From the NCBI GenBank assembly GCA_034766995.1, contig CM068313.1, positions 17,813,012 through 17,877,011 on the forward strand: a stretch of 64,000 nucleotides of DNA, written 5' to 3'. Within the stretch, counting starts at the first letter, position 1. Every line of letters starts with the position of its first letter. Shown here in pieces: positions 1 to 17,669 of the stretch. The translations under genes and the position numbers were made by a program. This stretch comes from Acanthacorydalis orientalis. Its lineage: Eukaryota; Arthropoda; Insecta; Megaloptera; Corydalidae. The notes under the pieces were generated by a model. That model was not told the DNA's origin. It made no database searches and was given only the letters and a program-made list of their open reading frames with translations.

Positions 1-510
1 AAATTAAATAATAAAGCTTGATGTGTTGCCTTCTCAACTATATACATGAAACCGTTAGTATTTTTTTAAAAAAAAAAACAATAACAATATATCACTCGAA
101 ACAAAAATAATAAAAATAAAGAACAAAAATGAGTAAATATAACAAAAAAAACAATTATACATACATGTATAGCATACAACACTCTTATTTTTTTCATAAT
201 ATACGTTTTAAATTTAATACGTTTACTCTTACAAATGTATCAAGTATTTTAAAATCTAATTACACCTATTATTATTCTTATAAATTATTCTATTAAAAAC
301 TCCACCTGGAAAATACACCTTTTTAACACGATATGGCAAATGAAGGAGACTAGGTCAAGGCTGGCAAAAGCTTTATTTAATGTTTCAGGAAGTTCTGCTT
401 GTGTGCAAATATTATGGTTGAATTATGCGAATAAATCAATATATATGGTAATAGATACGTGACTTACAAACCATTTATTTATTCTAAAATCAAATAAATA
501 ATTCTATATA

Positions 511-552
<42 letters not shown>

Positions 553-941
553 TTAAATGTAATTAAATTGAATATTTAAAAAATAATGTTTGTATAATTT
601 TTATACCTTACTTTTATTCCAGAAACGCTAAAAAATACTAGGAACTGAAATACTGACTTAATTGCAATAATACAAAAAAATAAAAGAATGAATAGAAAAA
701 CGAAATTCTAGATATAACAAGAACATTAAAAAGTTTGATTTGAAATTAGGTTAAATATATCAAAAAAATGGGAACAAGTGAACAACAATTATTGATAGAA
801 TCAATATGAAAAGTTTGGAAAAAACGAAAAAATAGATATGAAAGAAGGCTCTAGAAAAATAGATATACATAACAAGGAAATCGTTCAATCTTTTAAAATG
901 GAAAAAATAAAGGACGCCTTTATCCAAAGAACATTTATACA

Positions 942-1338
942 TACGAGGGTAGCGCCAAATATAATAGGCCTAACTTGTTTGCGCATGCCCACGCATGGTG
1001 AATCTGTGCAGTATGGTAGATTCATGTCCTTAGAGAGCTCAGCAAAAATGTCCAGATATGAGCTTTAGTGATTATTTACCTTTTTGGTAATTTGAAAAAA
1101 TATTTATATGGATAGTGTTTTAATGATGACAATGAGCTGAAAACAGCTGTTACAAAGGCAACTAACTACTTTAAAGCAAAAACGGAAGATTATTTTTATA
1201 AGTGTATAGAATTGCTAATTAAGCATTGTAAAAAAAATATTGAAGTTAAAGGTAATTACAAAAATAATAGTAAAATCTTGTTCTTTTTTACTTAATTCCT
1301 TTCTATCCAAGCCGAGAACATTTGGTGCTATCCTCGTA
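942..1338 (+). mobile_element. Internally deleted mariner element (MITE-like)
   Basis: Terminal inverted repeats of 17 bp with two mismatches are visible: CGAGGGTAGCGCCAAAT at 944-960 and its partner at 1320-1336. A TA dinucleotide flanks each end (942-943 and 1337-1338), the target duplication expected for Tc1/mariner. Inside, 1080-1253 reads as the C-terminus of a mariner transposase: LFGNLKKYLYG, one stop, then a stretch containing ATNYFKAKTEDYFYKCIELL and ending IEVKGNY. This matches the family pattern of FPNLKK, then YF, then FY..GI..L..R...CI...G.Y. The DNA-binding domain and catalytic aspartates are absent, so it is a non-autonomous deletion derivative. Confidence 0.85.
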
Positions 1339-1589
1339 TATATACTAAGGCAATAAATTATAAACTTATATTAAAAATAATTTAAATTACAAATAATCGG
1401 CAGTAGCCTTGACAGTGCATACAAAATAAGTGTGTTAAAGCCAGATTAACAATTCAGACAATTTTATTGACGAATATAAACGACATTCAGCACATGTTTT
1501 TTTCTAAATTATTTATATTGTTTGCTGACAATATAAAAGATGAATAAAAAATACAATATGTATGAACATATATGTATGTATGTATTATG

Positions 1590-1593
<4 letters not shown>

Positions 1594-1649
<56 letters not shown>

Positions 1650-1652
1650 TAT
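1594..1652. repeat. (TA)n microsatellite
   Basis: Nearly pure TA dinucleotide run followed by TACATA variants, preceded by GTAT repeats. Confidence 0.95.
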
Positions 1653-1740
1653 TGATATATAAATATAAAGTTAATTAAAAAAGTATAAATAAATTTCATT
1701 TTTTGCAAGTAGTATTCTGTTTAAAGAAGATTATTTTTGT

Positions 1741-1980
1741 GGAATTTCTAATGTAATAAATGATTCACTAAAATCGAATTCTAAAGTATTTTTAGAAAAA
1801 CGTGCGGTTTCATGGTACGGTAATTCAGTCGCGTGCCACATTGCAATCCTTTAAATCAAGACTCTATGTTTTATTCAAGTCATACCATCAGTTTAGCTAC
1901 AATATCTAGCAGTCGCTAGTTCCTTGATCCGTGCCTGCTGATTTGCTTCAAGTACTTCAATTAACGTGCAGCTGTTATAC
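1741..1980 (-). pseudogene. Possible degenerate coding relic
   Basis: A less AT-rich block. One minus-strand frame reads with few stops and ordinary amino-acid composition (for example LIEVLEANQQARIKEL, then after three stops MWHATELPYHETARF). I do not recognise a family. It could be a dead exon or transposon fragment, or chance. Confidence 0.2.
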
Positions 1981-2010
1981 AAATCACACAAATGCTTTGA
2001 TATAATTGTA

Positions 2011-2011
<1 letters not shown>

Positions 2012-2073
<62 letters not shown>
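2012..2073. repeat. (TA)n microsatellite
   Basis: Pure TA run of about 60 bp. Confidence 0.95.
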
Positions 2074-2076
<3 letters not shown>

Positions 2077-3221
2077 ATAGGAAACTTATTACTAACATAA
2101 CATTTTTCGTATTTTTTTTATAGCATGATTAACAAAAACTTCCAAGTACACATTAAAAGGGTTATTAACAGTAAAAAAAGAAACAATAAAAAAAATATCA
2201 ATTAATAATAAATTTAAATTTTATAACATGAAATTGAAAAGAATGTCATGAAATTGAAAACAACGTTAATTAAAAAATGATTTCATAAATGAATATAAGA
2301 AATTATATTTTTGGGTGAATCTTATTCATAATTTTAATAAATAATCAAATAAAATAACATCTATTTCAACATTATCCAAGATAATATTTTTAAACGAAAA
2401 AAAAAATAAAACTTAAGTAAAAAAATAATTTCTCCATAAATTAACAAAAAAGCCAATATTAAAATAAATTTTATTCAGAATAAAATTATTATTAATTATT
2501 GACAGAATATAAAATTATTTATTGACAGAATATTTACACAGACTCACTTTTTACAGATGACACGTTAGCAATGTTATTGCGAAGAAAAAATTGTAGATAT
2601 TCAATTGTTAACATTTTCTAAACAGTACTATTATTATTTAATATTTCAAATACATAATTAGTATTTAATGTTATTTATATATTTTGTATTTACTTTTAAA
2701 TTATTATTTTATAAATATATTCTGAATTTGGAAATTAATTTCGCAAAATATACTCATTAATTGTTTGAAACAAATGAAACCCTTGTTTCACTGCAATTGT
2801 TTTAAGATGTTTTGATATTTTATATTGAAACATTTACAAATCATGAATAATATTAAAAAAATTCGTTTTCTTTATATTCAAGTATCCATTTTCTATTCTA
2901 TTTTGCATACTTTTCTCATTCCAATTGAAAAAATGCTTCCGAAGTTACGATAATGATTTTTTCATCCTTAAGGGAACGTGTTAGGACGCATAAAACATGC
3001 AAAAAATACTAAAACAATAGCAGAGGTCTGAAAATGCATTGCGACTTCATCGACTCAAATCAGTCATCTTTTTTTGACAAGCAATTCGTCAATTACCCGA
3101 TAGATATGGAGCAAAGTTATAGAAAATAATAGGGAATATTCTGAGGATTGAAATGTATTCCGTTTTTCCGTAAACATTCATTTTCTATAAAAAAAAGGTA
3201 CTGAATTAATTTGTACACCTA

Positions 3222-3238
3222 ACACACACACGCACACG

Positions 3239-3293
<55 letters not shown>
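3222..3293. repeat. Compound (CA)n(TA)n microsatellite
   Basis: CA run with CG interruptions passing directly into a TA run. Confidence 0.95.
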
Positions 3294-3296
<3 letters not shown>

Positions 3297-3759
3297 GTTA
3301 AGTCTGTGTCTATGAGTTTGTATGTGTGTGTATCTTTATAAGCTAAAAATGTAATATGTATGTTAATGATCACAATTATCACAACAAAATGTTTTCGAAT
3401 AATTTGTTACCTATTAGTTGTTTTTAATAAAGTACAATCGTATTATCAACAAACTTATAGATGATTTTTTAAATAATTTCTACATCAAATATTACTTTTT
3501 CAGCTTTATTGCATTGTATTCAAAACATACAATAATAATATTTTTAATATTCAATAACAAGGTCGCATTCGATTTTGTATACTTTTTGCATACTAAAAAG
3601 ATTGTTTATTTCAACCTAAAAAGCTACTTTAAACATATTTTCGTCTTATTTTTAAATATTTATTTACGTTTTTTTAACAATAAATGTTAGCCATAAAACA
3701 TAAAAAAATATTAATTTCAGAATTGATATTTAAGTAACTTTGTCGTCAAGATTATTAAG

Positions 3760-3862
<103 letters not shown>

Positions 3863-4084
3863 TTCTATAGTCGATGACTTCTGATAATTTATAAACGTTT
3901 TACTAAATTTAGCATTCTATCACCGTCTACATTCTGTGTTAGAATGATTTAGTACTAGATTTTTAGTTGAAACTTTTTGAAAACTATTAACATTAGTTTA
4001 CTTACAACTGACAATTATGATGATAATCGTTAGTCGTCACAAAGATGAATTGATTTGTCATTATTTCATGATTTTGCTAAACGT

Positions 4085-4235
4085 GCTTTGTTTCAACTCA
4101 ATCAAGTGTAGTGGCTTCGAAAATCAACGTCTGTCAAGCGTGACCCAGTCAAGACGCACACCGGCCAGGTCGTGGCCGTGGACCTTGTGGTTATTGTACA
4201 ATGACCATTCGACAGCAGAACAGTTGTTTTATTAA
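4085..4235. other. GC-rich island of unknown nature
   Basis: About 150 bp of balanced base composition inside very AT-rich DNA, with CCGGCCAGG- and TGGCCGTGGACC-like words. One plus frame contains a C..C pair (PCGYC), but no family is recognisable. It could be a transposon fragment, a regulatory element or an isolated exon. Confidence 0.4.
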
Positions 4236-6228
4236 AATGTTTTAGCGGTCAAAAATAAATTTAAATTTAACGAAAGCGAACAACATTACAAAAAAATGCA
4301 AAATATTAAAAAAAAACATTTTTTATTGTACAATTTAGACAAACAAAAAGTCTTCTTTATCGAATTTAATACAAAAATATATGCAGAAATATTTATCTTT
4401 TATAAAATTTAAAAATTATTCACTATTTATAACCTGCATCTAATATTTAAGTGTTATTCAAAAAGTAAGTAATAACTAACAAATAAATGAATACAACAAA
4501 TTTTATGAAGGCATTTCACAAAAATTTACTTCAAATAAGTATGAGGATGCTGATAACTTTTAAATAATCTTAAATTCATTAAATTTATTAAAAAACGATT
4601 TCAGGCAGACAGAAAGTACATTTATTGTATTTAAATAGCAAAAATTATTTTTATTTAGAATACTACACATACACTGCTTAAAATATATACTTAAAAAAAT
4701 GTTCATGTTTATTTGAACATTTTTATTATTCATTAATTAGTAATATAAAAAAAAACTATAAATATAGTATATTTACACAATTAGATTCTATCTTTTATAG
4801 AAATATGAACAGATTATGCAGCATTTCCAGTAAATTCTATTCAATTGAAGTTTAATAAAATATTAAAGTGGACTATTGCAGTCTTATAAAATAAATTAAA
4901 AACTACGAATAAACATGATGTTAAACACGAGCTTGTGAAAAAGCATTGTACATACGATTATATGCCTATTAAATTAATATTTGAAAAATGTATTTATATA
5001 AATTAATATTCAATATTTTGTTAGATAACTGTCAGTCTAAAATATTCTTAATCAAATTATAATCTTTTATGTTAAAAATTTTTACTTCACATATACTTTT
5101 TTTTAATTATATTAAGATCTATGATCGGAATATTTACTTTTCTTTCATGAACTTACAAAAAAATAAATCATCATGTACGGTAAATTATCTGAAAAACAAT
5201 TTTGAAATATTCGCCAACTTCATCTTCGAACTTTATTTTCTAACTTTAATTAATTTAAACTACCCAAAAAAAATTCAATGAAATTACTGACTTTTCTACT
5301 TACATAGTTTTATTTTAATTAATCGTAAGTTTCTTTTTAATACACTTATGGAGTATTAAATATTAATAAATACAAATACGAATAAAAAACTTTAAAAACA
5401 TTCAACATTGCATGTGTACAATAAATTAATTTATGGCAGTATTTATATGTATATTTTTAGTATTTATAACTAATATTAATTTCGGTGCAAAGCGGATTTT
5501 CAATATTTACAAACTATCTACTTATTTTTTATCAATAGTTTCTGAAAGTAAATAAAATATAGTTGCATAATTATTATTATTAAAATATAGATGATTGTTG
5601 AAAATTAAAATGATTTGTACAAAACGATCTACTAATTTTTACGGATAATTTCTTGAACTGTTATTGTAATTCTTCTATATAATAAAAACCCACATTTCTC
5701 TTCACTTTGTCCGCAGGATAAAGTCTATACTGACTAGAAATATTTATCTATAGTGACGAAAAACATTTGTTTTGTCAGCTCATAGGTCTCAAGTTTAATT
5801 CATTAAGTTTCGTTCTTAGGTATTTTTTATGTTTAAATACATTATATTGTAAAAACCAATAAATAGTTTCTTCTTTCTATGTTTCTTTCTATTTGCACGT
5901 CAATTTTGATGGATTATATACTAGTTAAAAAATAAAGTAAATAAAATATAACTGCTTTATTATTGATATCATTGAAATCTTGATATTATATGAAAATGAA
6001 AATAAAGAAGCTCTATAAATTAAACATAAATCCAAATGTAAACATTTCAATTAGACAAAATGCGCATGTCTGATGAGTGACAATTAAATACATCTTAATA
6101 CATGTGAAAAACTTTCATCAAACTTTCAAAACTATATTTTTGCAGTATAATAACGCATTTATTTCGACGTAACCTTTCTCTAACACTTGAATATAGCTCT
6201 AATATTTGTATAATACACAGATTTATGA

Positions 6229-6268
<40 letters not shown>

Positions 6269-7035
6269 CGTATGTATGGGAATACACGTATATGTATAAT
6301 AAACCAAAATAGCATTACCATGTAAGGTTGCCTGAACATGAAACTTATAGAGACTACTATTTATAACAAAACAATATAAAACAAAAAAATATAACTTACC
6401 GTATTAAATAATCGTTTATATAATAAACTTCGTTCGAACACAATAATTTTAGTAACTATCAAATCATTTCTTAAACATTTATTTTACTAATAATCACCAA
6501 ATATAATTATAACTGGGCAAAAAAGTAACAGTATTATTGACGTACTAATAATTAAACTCACAAATAAAATAATTAACTATTATTACAATTTACTGACAAA
6601 AAAGAAAACAAAATAAAATAAAAGTTTTGAAAAACAATTTTGTGTACGTGCCGCCATGTTTATTTTAGATGTGTTCAAGAATACCTTTATTTATTTATTT
6701 ATTTGAATACATTTTATTTATGTAACTTATATATTTCTTATTCAATAATTGACATAAAAATTAAAACAAGAAATATGTATCTATAATAATTTTAGAATTT
6801 ACATTATAAATTACAAAATTATGTTATTAGGTTGGTATTACAAAAATTGCAAGTTTGTTTTTGATTATTTTATTTCTTTACAATTACAAATACATGAACT
6901 ATATTTTTTGCTGAACTATTATTATACATTCATAAATTTTACATATTTGATAAATGCTTAATACAAATTATATTCATGTAGTAAACTAATCATGAATATT
7001 TGAAAATACTTGTATATTTATACATAAATCTCTTA

Positions 7036-7284
7036 CAATCAAACTACACTATGTATATATATATATATATATATACATATTATACATATATATATATATA
7101 TATACATATATACATACATCTATACACACGTGTGTACTTTCTGGATAATTCTAATTTTCAATCAATATTAAATAATTTTATTAACACTATTTGAAAGATC
7201 ATATATAGTTATGAATTATTAAATATATTCTATATCTTGTTACAAAAAATTGTGAAACACATTTACAATTTACCACATACATTC

Positions 7285-7350
<66 letters not shown>

Positions 7351-7530
7351 TACATGTGTGTATATTTTTTAGTTAATTCTAATTTTCAATAAACATTAAA
7401 TCATTTTATTAACACTGATATCAGAAATATTTATGTCATGAATTATTAAATATCTTAATAAAAAATTCATATTTTGTTACTGAAGACGAAAAAACATTCA
7501 CAATTTACCATATATACAATCATTCATTCA
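7036..7530. repeat. Diverged tandem duplication (two units of about 240 bp)
   Basis: Two neighbouring units share the same order of parts: a (TA)n tract, a CA/GTGTGTA patch, then a block containing AATTCTAATTTTCAAT, ATTTTATTAACACT, ATGAATTATTAAATAT and ACAATTTACCA. Unit 1 is about 7036-7285 and unit 2 about 7286-7530. The unique blocks have diverged by substitutions and small indels. Confidence 0.75.
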
Positions 7531-7537
7531 TACAGAA

Positions 7538-7552
7538 ATGTACATACATATA

Positions 7553-7588
<36 letters not shown>

Positions 7589-7735
7589 CATTATATATAT
7601 ATATATATATACATTATATATATATATATACATTATATATATATATACATTATATATATATACATACGTATACGTACATACATATATATGCATATATATA
7701 CATTATATATATATATGTATATATATATACATACA
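7538..7735. repeat. (TA)n tract with higher-order TACAT spacing
   Basis: TA runs interrupted at semi-regular intervals by ACAT, giving repeats of roughly 15-25 bp. It encodes only Tyr/Ile/Thr/His low-complexity frames. Confidence 0.9.
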
Positions 7736-7864
7736 CAAACACACTCACATGTATGTATTATCAGACAAATTATAGATACATCATTAATGTACGTAATATT
7801 ATTTATCATACATACTATTAGAGAAAAACTTTAAAACAAATAAATGTTTTTATATAAAATAAAT

Positions 7865-7870
7865 TTTATT
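7865..7870 (-). terminator. Candidate poly(A) signal of the DDX43-like gene
   Basis: AATAAA on the minus strand, about 290 nt downstream of the stop at 8163-8165. Such hexamers are common in AT-rich DNA, so this is positional inference only. Confidence 0.35.
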
Positions 7871-8162
7871 TTTTGTATTGTTTACAAATACTGGTAATGT
7901 ACCTATATGTAAAAAACAATTTTTTTTCTTAACAATATAATCATTCTTAAAAAATTGTACTTTTCATTACAAATGATCATAATTTAAATAAAATGTCTAA
8001 AACAAATCCATGCACACATAAGTATACATAAACATACTAAAGTACAATTTACTTATAATGATTATAAATATTTAGGATGGTTATTATGAGAAACATTTTA
8101 AATTAATTAATTCAATATTTACTACATAAATTCCTGCAATCAGATTTGATACTCATCAATGT

Positions 8163-12991
<4,829 letters not shown>

Positions 12992-12996
12992 TATAA
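12992..12996 (-). other. DDX43: 5' UTR tail of the DDX43-like second exon
   Basis: Five nucleotides of leader lie between the splice acceptor (CTGAAA on the plus strand from 12997, i.e. TTTCAG on the minus strand) and the ATG. They make 12991 the first usable start codon after splicing. Confidence 0.6.
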
Positions 12997-13245
12997 CTGA
13001 AAATATATGAACATAACTAAACTCTTTAAGCCCGAAAAACCGAAATGTGATGGATTGAAATTCTGAGACCAATATTTTGGTCCCACTCTTGTAATATCAC
13101 AACCCGAAAGACAGCTTTTAAGAATAAATAATTGTGAGAGTATAGGGTTCAAAGGGTTAAAGTCTATATTAATTTTTGATCATTATAAAAAAAATACTGA
13201 ACTGCAACACATGTATAATTAATATGCATGTGTTTTGTAGGTGTG

Positions 13246-13272
13246 TGTATATATAAATATATACATACATAC

Positions 13273-13310
<38 letters not shown>

Positions 13311-13344
13311 CATAGAAAATATATATATATATATACATACACAT
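13246..13344. repeat. (TA)n/(CATA)n microsatellite
   Basis: Mixed TA and ACAT repeats in the 5' intron of the helicase gene. Confidence 0.9.
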
Positions 13345-13517
13345 ACAAAATTAATTTCATATATCGTTATGCGAACGTATTAGCATATATTACTATATTT
13401 TTAACAGAAATTCAATAAAACTACTAATAAGAAAAACGAACTTCCATTAAAAAAACATTTTTAATTTTTTTCAAAATTACATTTTATGAATGAAACATGA
13501 AATTAAAAAAAACTTAC

Positions 13518-13640
13518 TAGTCAATCTCAACAAATGATCACGACTATAAAGTATACTCGAACTTCAACTTAAATGTGAAACAATTTACTCAAATGCTGTT
13601 TTATATCACAAACAGAACAGCAATTAAATATGAAAGCAAG
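13518..13640 (-). other. DDX43: Probable non-coding first exon and promoter area of the DDX43-like gene
   Basis: On the minus strand the sequence ending GATTGACTA is followed by GTAAGT (13512-13517), a consensus donor that can join the acceptor before the start codon. The transcription start is not visible; the upper boundary given is approximate. Confidence 0.4.
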
Positions 13641-13758
13641 TGTCGACAACTGTAGAATGTTCATATTCCATTACACTAAAGTAATGCAATTCACTTGAAT
13701 CTACAATAGATGGGGATTTTATTTTTTACTGCCGCCATTATTTGAAATTTTGTTTTTA

Positions 13759-13759
<1 letters not shown>

Positions 13760-13820
<61 letters not shown>
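13760..13820. repeat. (TA)n microsatellite
   Basis: Pure TA run directly bordering the degenerate LINE region. Confidence 0.95.
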
Positions 13821-13824
<4 letters not shown>

Positions 13825-14029
13825 CTTTAAATTCTTAATTCATTGCTTCAAGGCGGTGGGAAGGTGTGAATGGGGTTCAAAGGAGATGCACTGTGATATT
13901 CTTTGAATATCAGTAGCTTTAACCATGTAGAGAAAACTTGGACGCTATTTCCGGCCAAAATAAAGAGGTATTCGGCAATACACAAGTAAGATCATCGGGG
14001 CGAGTCATGATCCCAAACCTTCCATGATG

Positions 14030-15330
14030 TATATACAAACCAATGTGTCTCACCGATACTGTCGGAATAGATATCATATGCAATAAAGAATATGAAAAAT
14101 GATGAGATCTTTACAAAAATAATTTCAAAACGTCTACAAACGCAGCTACATTTCTCTCAGCCAAGTGAACAGGCAGTATTTCAAAGCGGATCTAGTACAA
14201 TGGATCACATTCAGGTAGTGAGGGTGGTAATTAGCCAGCCAAATGAATACCAATATGTCTCGGATTTATAGATTATGAAAAGGCTTTCGACTCTATTACC
14301 ACATCATCGGTCATATCTGCATTGAAAAACCAGGGCATAGAGGACACATACATCGAGTCACCAGATAACATCTACAAAAATGCAACTTTGACGGTGAAGT
14401 TACAGAAAGAAACAGACAAAAATCGAGAAAGGTATGAGACAGGGAGATGTAATTTTACTGAAATTATTGACTGCAGCTTTAAAAGAAGTATTCAAATCGC
14501 TCGACTGGGAGGACAAAGGAATCGAAATGAAAGGCGAAAGATTAAATCACCTCTGGTTTGCTGATGATATCATTATCTTCGCAAGTACTCCGAAAGAGCT
14601 ACAAAAGAGAATAAAAAAATTCGACGATTCCAATCAACAAATTGACCTAAACATGAACCACGAAAAAACAAAAGTGTTGTTCAATGCGTTTGTGTTCCCG
14701 AAGAAAATTGGAATAAAAGGAATAGTCTATCCAACTTAACAACAAAGATGGATCATTCATTGAAGAAATAAACAGGAAAATAAAAATGGGATGGACCTCA
14801 TTTGGACGAAATACCTCGATATTTAAATAAACATTCGCATTCTGAAGAAAAAAGTGTTTGATAAATGTAAGTATACTATTAGTTTTTGCCTAGGGCAGCG
14901 AAAGATGGGTGCTTAACGCCAAAATCATTCAGAGTCCAAACAACAGAGTATCGAAAGATGCATGCTAGGAATAATAAGAAAAGATAGGACAATAATAGAA
15001 TGGATACGAAAACAGATAGGACTCACAGATGTAATAAGAAGAGAGAGTCTGAAATGGAAATGTGTGGGGCATGTTGCAAGGAGAGAAGACAACAGATTGT
15101 TGTCAAAAAAATATTAACTGGGTACCAAGGAATATAAAAAGCCCAAGAAAGAGACCAATGAACAGGTGGTATAAGGAAATTAAAAATTTTATTATAAATC
15201 AGTTGGAAACGAGAGGCATCCAATCGTACAAAATGGAAAATTATGGAAGATGCCTTTATCCAGCAGTGAATGACAGATGCTGGTGCTGCCGTTGCTGATA
15301 TATTTGAATGTATGTGTGAACACATGTTTA
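14030..15330 (+). pseudogene. Degenerate RTE-type LINE (reverse transcriptase relic)
   Basis: Pieces of one non-LTR reverse transcriptase appear in order on the plus strand, split by frameshifts and stops. They are IFTKIISKRLQTQL with EQAVF.SG.ST.DHIQ (about 14108-14220), GFIDYEKAFDSI (about 14255), EKGMRQGD in a shifted frame, then HLWFADDIIIFAST (about 14548) and NHEKTKVLFN. A downstream frame includes WIRKQIGLTDVIRRESLKWK and a terminal region rich in Arg/Pro/Trp. The D and ADD parts of the catalytic triad are still readable, but no intact frame remains. The order and wording fit RTE-clade elements common in insects. No clear 5' end or target duplication was found. Confidence 0.8.
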
Positions 15331-15548
15331 TTACGTGTGTGGAAGAAAGTGTGAGTAGTACGTGTGTGTTTATATCTTAGCAGGATTCCATATGTAACCT
15401 ACAATAGTTTAATTTATAAAAATAATAATCAGAATATATTTCAGAGTATAATGTCCTTCTGATACCTAAAGACATTAAAAATGTTGACATATATTTAACA
15501 ATTATAATTAAGATTTAATATAAACAAATATCAGCAGTATCGATACTT

Positions 15549-15652
<104 letters not shown>

Positions 15653-15898
15653 AAGTTATCAGAGAAATATACGAATACTCATGCATATTTATATCGATTA
15701 TCTGTTGTTTTTAAAACGTGTAAATAATGTTACATTACATTTCCATTCATTTACATCAGTCAAATAGAGAATTTTTAGTTTTAGACAATTGCAATTTTTT
15801 GATTTGAAATTTTCTTTTGTTATGTATTTACAATAAAATATTTAACTTTCTTAAATTTCGTATATTCGCAATTTCAATCGATAACTCATTATATGCAT

Positions 15899-15900
15899 AT

Positions 15901-15980
<80 letters not shown>
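15899..15980. repeat. Compound (CA)n(TA)n microsatellite
   Basis: CA run of about 20 bp followed by a TA run of about 60 bp. Confidence 0.95.
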
Positions 15981-15982
<2 letters not shown>

Positions 15983-16467
15983 TTTTATTGTTGTCACTTT
16001 TCTATCAGTTAATATTTTCTTACGTAAATATTCGTTCATTACAATAATAAACAGTATAAATAGATAATAAAACAATATATCTCAAAAGCAATCAGCACAA
16101 ATTAATTCAAGTGTCGTTAATTAATTTGACCTACTTATTGTTATGGAATTTGACAGTGACAAAAAACGAATAATTCGAACTGTCAAATGCCGTAAGCTTA
16201 CTACGAGCAAACCTTACGAGAAGGTTCAATTTCATATACCTTTAATACATAATTAGCAGTAATCGGATGTGTACAGCATTCTTAAATGCAGACCTGCGGT
16301 TATCGATGAGAGAAGGTGTTCCTTTTAGGTGTATGGCTATCTTGTATTAAAACTAACTGTAATCCGTTGAGTAAAAAGTACCGTTCACGAATGCATACTC
16401 ATGACACAGTGTACTCGTTTATCAGGTGTGTAGATGGATAAATTTTAATAGGGAATTAAGTACATTC

Positions 16468-16498
<31 letters not shown>

Positions 16499-16596
16499 AA
16501 TAGTGCAACACCTAGACTAGCTTGTTGATAATTCCATAAGTAAAATATGGAATATTTCATTTTTAGAAATGTGCATAATGGTCATTAGTTGAATAA

Positions 16597-16598
<2 letters not shown>

Positions 16599-16657
<59 letters not shown>
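16599..16657. repeat. (TA)n microsatellite
   Basis: Pure TA run of about 59 bp. Confidence 0.95.
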
Positions 16658-16659
<2 letters not shown>

Positions 16660-17669
16660 ATCTGCTCTATATTCCTATTATATTCCTTTATCATGTAAAC
16701 ATGTCCAAAATGAACATTAATTTGTTATTATACATTTTTCATTTTTCTTGCAAATATTTCTACCAGGTTCCCAAAACAAGAGCATCGGTAATATTTTTTC
16801 AACAATTATTCTCAAGTAAAGACAAACATGTTAGAAAAGTACTTTTTTATAGATAATATATTAAGCACAAAAACGATGTAAATTCTTCACAAATGAATAC
16901 TAAAATTTATTATGTATATTTCCTTTGGTAAGAAATCTTATGGCTTTTTATATTAGTACTTCAAAACAATTGGAAAAAATAAATTTCCATGAACACACTT
17001 TATAAGCATATATATATATATCGTGGAATCCTTAACCAGAGTTCCACAATATCGAATTAAATATACATCGTGTAATCTATTTTCGAAACAGAAAACATGA
17101 TTTAACATTATTTTAATGTTATTTTATTGTTATATATTTATATTTTGATATTCTTCTGTATATGTGTAGTACAAATCAATTAAAAATATGTTTTTAATAA
17201 AATCTGTCTTTTATTAAAATGGAATTTATTTTATAAGGTAAACTATATCATTAAATGTCATAATCTTTTGACAAATAATAATTTCTAGAAGTCTAAATTA
17301 TTAAGTAATTAAAAAATAGAATATTATCACAATTAATTTTAAACATTTTAACATAAAATGTTTTTAAAGAAACAGATAAGAAAATTATTGCTTAAAAATA
17401 TTAAAAAAACTCTAATATAAGCATTCACTCATCTAAAATTAAAAAAAAGAATTTGTTTTTTAAGATACGTCCCTGACAAATCCAGCTTATTATGAATAAA
17501 TGTATACTCTTGAAACAGATTATAGTGGCAGGGGCAAGTTTCCAGTTACAGAATCTTTTTGTCGAACTCGAGTTTTCATTCTCACTTCAATACTCAAAGA
17601 AGAAATTCAGTTTGTGTATGTTAAGAACAGCGGTATAAGTCAACTGCCAGGAATCTAGATTGAGCAGTC

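Noticed and set aside
838..1068. 76-aa plus-strand frame
   Set aside because: It runs across the left terminal repeat of the deleted mariner and has no homology-like features.
3418..3690. 90-aa plus-strand frame in AT-rich DNA
   Set aside because: Phe/Asn/Ile/Lys/Tyr-only composition, with no splice context or start context.
7538..7735. Regularly spaced repeats resembling a CRISPR array
   Set aside because: Units are simple TA runs with ACAT interruptions, spacers are not unique, and the host is a eukaryote.
7474..7834. Tyr/Ile/His-rich frames over TA tracts (also at 12256-12520, 15817-16075, 30828-31136, 34358-34594, 47225-47662, 60119-60482 and others)
   Set aside because: They are translations of TA/CA microsatellites, open in several frames on both strands, with no protein-like composition.
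12992..13072. Upstream in-frame ATG extending the DDX43 N-terminus to 13072
   Set aside because: A consensus acceptor at 12997-12998 places this segment in an intron, and the first ATG after the acceptor is at 12991.
15023..15298. Overlapping 100-aa minus and 78-aa plus frames
   Set aside because: Both lie in the decayed 3' part of the RTE-type LINE; the plus frame is a frameshifted piece of that element.
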